DNA of 64,000 nt from Paenibacillus sp. HWE-109. Lineage in GTDB: Bacteria > Bacillota > Bacilli > Paenibacillales > NBRC-103111. Each line of letters starts with the position of its first letter. Positions within the stretch are counted from its first letter, which is position 1. The notes below the pieces were generated by a model, which worked only from the letters and a program-made list of their open reading frames with translations, was not told where the DNA came from and made no database searches. Shown here piece after piece: positions 60,535 through 64,000 of this stretch. Location: positions 8,108,501-8,172,500 of the forward strand of contig NZ_CP091881.1 in NCBI RefSeq assembly GCF_022163125.1, in the 5' to 3' direction. Made by a program: the position numbers and the translations under genes.

Positions 60535-61350
60535 ATGTTGGCTCGAACATTGCATCGATCCATTGTTGTTGTATTAGGCATTGTATTCCTTATCCCGCTG
60601 GTGTGGACCGTGTTCACTTCATTTACACCATCCAGCGAAGTTATTACCAGAGCGAACCCGTTTGCAATCGTGAATCCGACGTTCAGCAACTATGTGTCGG
60701 CCTGGTCAACCGTTCCCTTTCTAAGATACTACAGCAATACGCTGATCATTGTCGGGGGTGTTCTCGCTGTACAGATAGTTACAGCAACATTGGCTGCCTA
60801 CGCCTTTGCGCGTTTACGTTTTATTGGACAAGGTGTTGTATTTATCTTATTCCTCGTACAAATTATGATCCCTGCCGAAGTCCTTATTTTTCCAAACTAT
60901 ACCGTTATCAAGCAACTGGGATTAGTCGATACCAAATTAGCGGTTATGCTGCCTTTTTGGGCATCGGCCTTCGGTGTTTTCTTGCTGCGGCAGACGTTTA
61001 AGCAAATTCCAATAGATCTGGACGACGCATCCAAAGTGGATGGATGCCCGTGGTGGCGCACCTTATGGCATGTATATTTCCCATCTGCCAAGCCGACCTA
61101 CATTGCTTTTGGATTGATCTCGGTCAGTACGCATTGGAGTAATTTCATGTGGCCGCTCATTGTGACCAATTCGGTAGAGAATCGCTCGCTTACCGTGGGA
61201 CTAGCTATTTTCGCCCAAACCTCGGAGACCGGAGCACAATGGGGGACCGTAACTGCTGCAACATTGCTGGTTGTTTTACCGCTGCTAGTAGCATTTTTCG
61301 TCTTTCAACGTCAATTTGTAGAGAGCTTCATGCATTCCGGTCTTAAATAG
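60535..61350 (+). CDS. ABC transporter permease, UgpE-like
   Basis: The 271-residue partner permease has six helices and an EAA-type loop (IDLDDASKVDGCPWWRTLWHVYFPSAKP near residue 160) of the MalG/UgpE group. It starts 15 bp after the previous gene with AGGGGGT. No ATPase gene follows: the next gene is on the other strand, with only two bases between the stops. A shared ATPase such as MsmX or a distant UgpC homologue must energise the importer. Confidence 0.93.
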   Translation: MLARTLHRSIVVVLGIVFLIPLVWTVFTSFTPSSEVITRANPFAIVNPTFSNYVSAWSTVPFLRYYSNTLIIVGGVLAVQIVTATLAAYAFARLRFIGQGVVFILFLVQIMIPAEVLIFPNYTVIKQLGLVDTKLAVMLPFWASAFGVFLLRQTFKQIPIDLDDASKVDGCPWWRTLWHVYFPSAKPTYIAFGLISVSTHWSNFMWPLIVTNSVENRSLTVGLAIFAQTSETGAQWGTVTAATLLVVLPLLVAFFVFQRQFVESFMHSGLK

Positions 61351-61352
61351 AG

Positions 61353-63446
61353 CTAGTTGATCGTACTTCGTTTTAAGTAATGCTTTTCGAGCTGCTCAGT
61401 CGGCATAGCACGATCAATGAAATAACCTTGTACCATGTCGCAGTTCATTCTTCGCAGGCATTCCAGTTGCTCCAAGGTCTCAACGCCCTCTGCGATGACC
61501 CTAAGATCCATGCCGTGAGACATGTCGATGATCGCTTTGGTGATGACTGCGCTCTTGGAATCACTTGTCAGTTCTTGGACGAAGCTCTTGTCGATCTTCA
61601 GAATATCAATAGGGAACTGTTTGATATACCCGAGCGCCGAGTAGCCCTTGCCGAAATCGTCTATCGCGATTTGGAAGCCAAATGATTTGAGCTCATGCAG
61701 GATGGGTAACACCGACTCGATGTCGTGCATGCTGCTGCTCTCCGTTATTTCGAGCACGATATGTTGAGGGTTGCAGTTAGTCTGATGTACAATCTCATGA
61801 ATGGACATGGCCAAGTCAGGCGCCAGAAACTGTCTAGCCGATAAATTAACGGCAATCGAAGGAACGACAAGCGAGGCAGAGAGCCAGCGGTTGAGCTGCA
61901 AGCAAACCTCTTTCAATACCCATTTGCCGATATCCATGATGATCCCTGTTTCCTCTGCAATCGGAATGAATTCCCCTGGCGAGACAGGTCCGAGTATAGG
62001 ATGATTCCAGCGGATCAGCGCTTCCATTCCTTCCATCTGACCGGTTTCTACGCTGACTTGCGGCTGATAAAAGAGAGTGAACTGATTCTTGGCAATCGCC
62101 CATCGCAGTTCGTTCTCCAGGTCAAGCTTTCTCAGGAAAGTGCTTATGATGCTTTTGTTGAAAAACTGGAACCCGCCATTTTGAAGTTTGGCTTGGTACA
62201 TGGCCAAATCGGCGTGCATAAGCAGCGTTTCGAAATCCTCGCCATGCTTAGGATACATGCAGATACCGATGCTTGCGTTAATATAGAGCTCATTGTCCTC
62301 CACCGAGAAGGGCTTTTTGATGCTGGCGATAAGCTGGTTGGCAATGATGACCGCTTCTGCAGGCTCCTGCAAATCCTGTAGAACGATAATAAACTCGTCG
62401 CCGCCCAGCCGGGACACGATATCGTCCTTTCGCACGGCGGAAATCAATCGCTTGGCGACTTGCTGGAGCAGCTTGTCTCCGACACTATGTCCCAAAGAGT
62501 CGTTAACCATTTTGAAACGATCGAGGTCAATAAAAAATACAGCCAGCTTGCGGTTTGTTTCTATGCTTCTGGTTGTGGCTTCGTTCACCAATTCACTAAG
62601 CAAGGCACGATTAGGCAGCCCCGTCAATTTATCGAAATGGGCCAAATATTTCAAGCGCTCCTCCGTCTGCTTGCGCTCTGTAATATCGGTGAACATGCCA
62701 ATATAATTTGTAATATTTCCCTTTTCATCTCGCATCGTTGTTATGGACAGCCACTCCGGGTACAACTCGCCATTTTTCCTCTTATTCCAAATTTCGCCTT
62801 CCCAGAAGCCGGTTGTATGAATTCTTTCCCACATTCGGATATAAAAATATTGATTCTGCAGGCCGGAATGAAGCAATCGCGGCGTATGCCCGGCAGCTTC
62901 CAGTTCCGTGTATCCAGTCATCGTTGTGAAGGCTTGATTCACGGATAGAATTTTGAGCTGCTTATCCGTTATCATGATGCCCTCGCTAGCATTGCTGAAC
63001 ACTTGCGCATGCAGCCTGAGCTTGGAAATTGTATTCTTGCGCAGCGTGATGTCAGAGAACATGCCCACGTAATTAATCAGAACCCCGTTTTCATCCTTAA
63101 CGGAATTAATGGAGAGCCACTCTGGATAGATTTCTCCGTTTTTTCTGCGATTCCAAATCTCCCCTTGCCACTTTCCGTCCTGATGAATAGATGCCCACAT
63201 GTTAATGTAGAATCCGGGATCCTGAAAGCTGGACTTCAGCATGCTCGGCTTTTGTCCGATGACTTCTGATTCGTTATAACCCGTGATCGCTTCGAAAGCG
63301 GGATTTACGCTCATGATTCTCGAGTGCGGATCCGTAACCATAATGGCTTCCTGTGAATCGTGAAATATTCTGGCATAAGACAATACGAACATGTCTGATG
63401 TTTGCCTATCTCTTAGGGCTTCTGTATGTGGATGATGTCGATTCAT
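61353..63446 (-). CDS. PAS-PAS-GGDEF-EAL cyclic-di-GMP signalling protein
   Basis: From ATG 63446 (AGAGAGGGG seven bases upstream; an in-frame start at 63497 is less likely) the protein has about 697 residues. Two very similar PAS domains (about 20-125 and 145-250), each with IWNRRKNGE or IWNKRKNGE and YPEWLSI, precede a GGDEF domain with an intact SRLGGDEFIIVL motif near residue 355. The EAL domain follows with EGMEALIRWNHP near residue 455, AIDDFGKGYSALGYI and a VIAEGVE motif near the end. Both catalytic signatures appear intact, so it may make and degrade cyclic di-GMP. There is no membrane helix, so the PAS pair probably senses a cytoplasmic cue such as redox, heme or a flavin. It converges on the permease gene. 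Confidence 0.93.
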   Translation of the reverse strand: MNRHHPHTEALRDRQTSDMFVLSYARIFHDSQEAIMVTDPHSRIMSVNPAFEAITGYNESEVIGQKPSMLKSSFQDPGFYINMWASIHQDGKWQGEIWNRRKNGEIYPEWLSINSVKDENGVLINYVGMFSDITLRKNTISKLRLHAQVFSNASEGIMITDKQLKILSVNQAFTTMTGYTELEAAGHTPRLLHSGLQNQYFYIRMWERIHTTGFWEGEIWNKRKNGELYPEWLSITTMRDEKGNITNYIGMFTDITERKQTEERLKYLAHFDKLTGLPNRALLSELVNEATTRSIETNRKLAVFFIDLDRFKMVNDSLGHSVGDKLLQQVAKRLISAVRKDDIVSRLGGDEFIIVLQDLQEPAEAVIIANQLIASIKKPFSVEDNELYINASIGICMYPKHGEDFETLLMHADLAMYQAKLQNGGFQFFNKSIISTFLRKLDLENELRWAIAKNQFTLFYQPQVSVETGQMEGMEALIRWNHPILGPVSPGEFIPIAEETGIIMDIGKWVLKEVCLQLNRWLSASLVVPSIAVNLSARQFLAPDLAMSIHEIVHQTNCNPQHIVLEITESSSMHDIESVLPILHELKSFGFQIAIDDFGKGYSALGYIKQFPIDILKIDKSFVQELTSDSKSAVITKAIIDMSHGMDLRVIAEGVETLEQLECLRRMNCDMVQGYFIDRAMPTEQLEKHYLKRSTIN

Positions 63447-63551
63447 GGAAGAACCCCTCTCTGCTGCAGTGCCGCTGTATCCAAGCCATATACCCAATTA
63501 TATCTTGCCTGACAGGAGCCAACTGTGATGTAAATCACACCTAGAAGTTAG

Positions 63552-63635
63552 CCCTCCTTACGAATTCAATTGTTGATAACGCCAATACAGTTCATTAGAT
63601 CGCTAGTGTGGCCATTGTCCCGTCTATAAGGAACA
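63552..63635 (-). repeat. Dispersed intergenic repeat, copy D (internally deleted)
   Basis: On the minus strand this 84-bp piece contains TTATAGACG, ATCTAATGAACTG and ATTGGCGTTATC, then jumps directly to TTGAATTCGTAAGGAGG, the end of the full-length element. About 100 bp of the middle is missing, including the TTCATTAG arm. Confidence 0.75.
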
Positions 63636-63684
63636 ACCTTGGATTTCAAAGCCTGTCCAAGAAAGCTGCGGTGGAAACCCCAAA

Positions 63685-63721
63685 AAAGGAGCTAAGCAGT
63701 TACTAGCCGCTTAGCTCCTTT
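63685..63721. terminator. Intrinsic terminator with recurrent GGAGCTAAGC stem
   Basis: Perfect 13-bp stem AAAGGAGCTAAGC / GCTTAGCTCCTTT just downstream of the minus-strand STAS gene. The arm matches those at 9221 and 22006. Confidence 0.8.
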
Positions 63722-63734
63722 ACATTCCTACTTA

Positions 63735-64000
63735 TTACAGCTTTATACCCGCCATGTATAAACGTTCTTTTAGTTGTTCATTTACATCTCTAAACGAAAC
63801 GCTGGCGTTGTGATCTGTTGCGATCTTCTGCACGGCCAGTAATAGACCGAGTCCAGAACTGTCCATTTCCGTAACTGCCCCCAGATGGAAAGTGAGACTG
63901 TGAAATTCTTGTTGAATGAGCGGAAACAATATTTGCCTGATGGAGGTTGCTTCTTTTACGCCGATAAATCCGGTTAAAATGACGTCTATTTGTTGCTCGT
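63735..64000 (-). CDS. STAS-domain protein (anti-anti-sigma-like), 5' end outside the window
   Basis: The frame is open on the minus strand from base 64000 to the stop at 63735; the visible 87 residues cover most of a STAS domain. The phosphorylatable serine motif is VTEMDSSGLGLLLAVQKIA, with the family's beta strand before it (SLTFHLGAVTEMD) and a C-terminal VNEQLKERLYMAGIKL. The protein resembles the antagonists that bind anti-sigma kinases (SpoIIAA/RsbV class). In this incomplete form a role in the general stress response, sporulation or a chemoreceptor-like pathway cannot be chosen. It is followed by the terminator at 63685. Confidence 0.8.
   Translation of the reverse strand, partial: EQQIDVILTGFIGVKEATSIRQILFPLIQQEFHSLTFHLGAVTEMDSSGLGLLLAVQKIATDHNASVSFRDVNEQLKERLYMAGIKL

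Overview
The window looks like chromosome of a Gram-positive Firmicute of the Paenibacillus/Cohnella type. Genes have strong AAGGAGG-type ribosome binding sites and frequent TTG/GTG starts. A cell-wall protein ends in three S-layer homology repeats, YwmB and GlpP homologues are present, and carbohydrate and ethanolamine genes are abundant. This is inference from gene families; no rRNA or marker gene is present.

Layout. (1) 1-8872: the 3' part of an acyl-activation/polyketide-type cluster on the + strand: LuxE-like acyl-protein synthetase (cut by the window edge), IscU/NifU-like scaffold, NifS-like cysteine desulfurase, acyl carrier protein, fatty-acyl-AMP ligase, an ACP-ketosynthase protein with a decayed acyltransferase region, a flavin monooxygenase and a 4'-phosphopantetheinyl transferase. 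(2) 8873-14782: mixed genes (aldo/keto reductase, relic sensor protein, VOC protein, GNAT acetyltransferase) and a two-gene module resembling a toxin-antitoxin pair (DUF3990 ADP-ribosyltransferase-like protein plus unknown partner). (3) 14783-24908: a carbohydrate regulon: AraC regulator, SGNH esterase, an unfamiliar 821-aa protein, GH2 beta-mannosidase-like enzyme, and an opposed SGNH esterase/sugar isomerase pair. A perfect 19-bp sequence is shared by both promoter regions.

(4) 25098-37155: metallopeptidase, TPR protein, then an RNA-quality-control and RNA-repair island: a structured RNA with a tRNA-like T arm (probable Y RNA of YrlA type), Ro60-like TROVE/vWA protein, a 36-codon ORF with its own promoter and terminator, Hen1 RNA 3'-methyltransferase, and the three-domain Pnkp end-healing/sealing enzyme. 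Next come a DUF1801 protein, an R2K-like ATP-grasp enzyme, a duplicated-domain protein, a HEAT-like protein and a helicase relic. (5) 37569-48800: a compact ethanolamine-utilisation microcompartment operon (shell proteins L, M, N and S types plus a BMC/SAP-like protein; aldehyde dehydrogenase, phosphotransacylase, EutP, EutA, EutB, EutC), ending in a 42-aa membrane protein and an APC-type permease. (6) 48878-50741: YwmB, a small unknown protein, arylamine N-acetyltransferase. (7) 50850-61350: a GlpP-type glycerophosphodiester regulon: two matching antiterminator leaders, a giant S-layer-anchored phosphodiesterase, GlpP, a HAD phosphatase and an Ugp-like ABC importer lacking its ATPase. (8) 61353-64000: a PAS-PAS-GGDEF-EAL protein and a partial STAS protein.

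Four copies of an approximately 188-bp intergenic repeat (one internally deleted) and three near-identical terminator stems are scattered over the window. No insertion sequence, prophage, CRISPR array, rRNA or genuine tRNA was seen. The strongest leads are the Ro/Y-RNA/Hen1/Pnkp island, the sulfur-plus-acyl biosynthetic cluster and the paired GlpP leaders.
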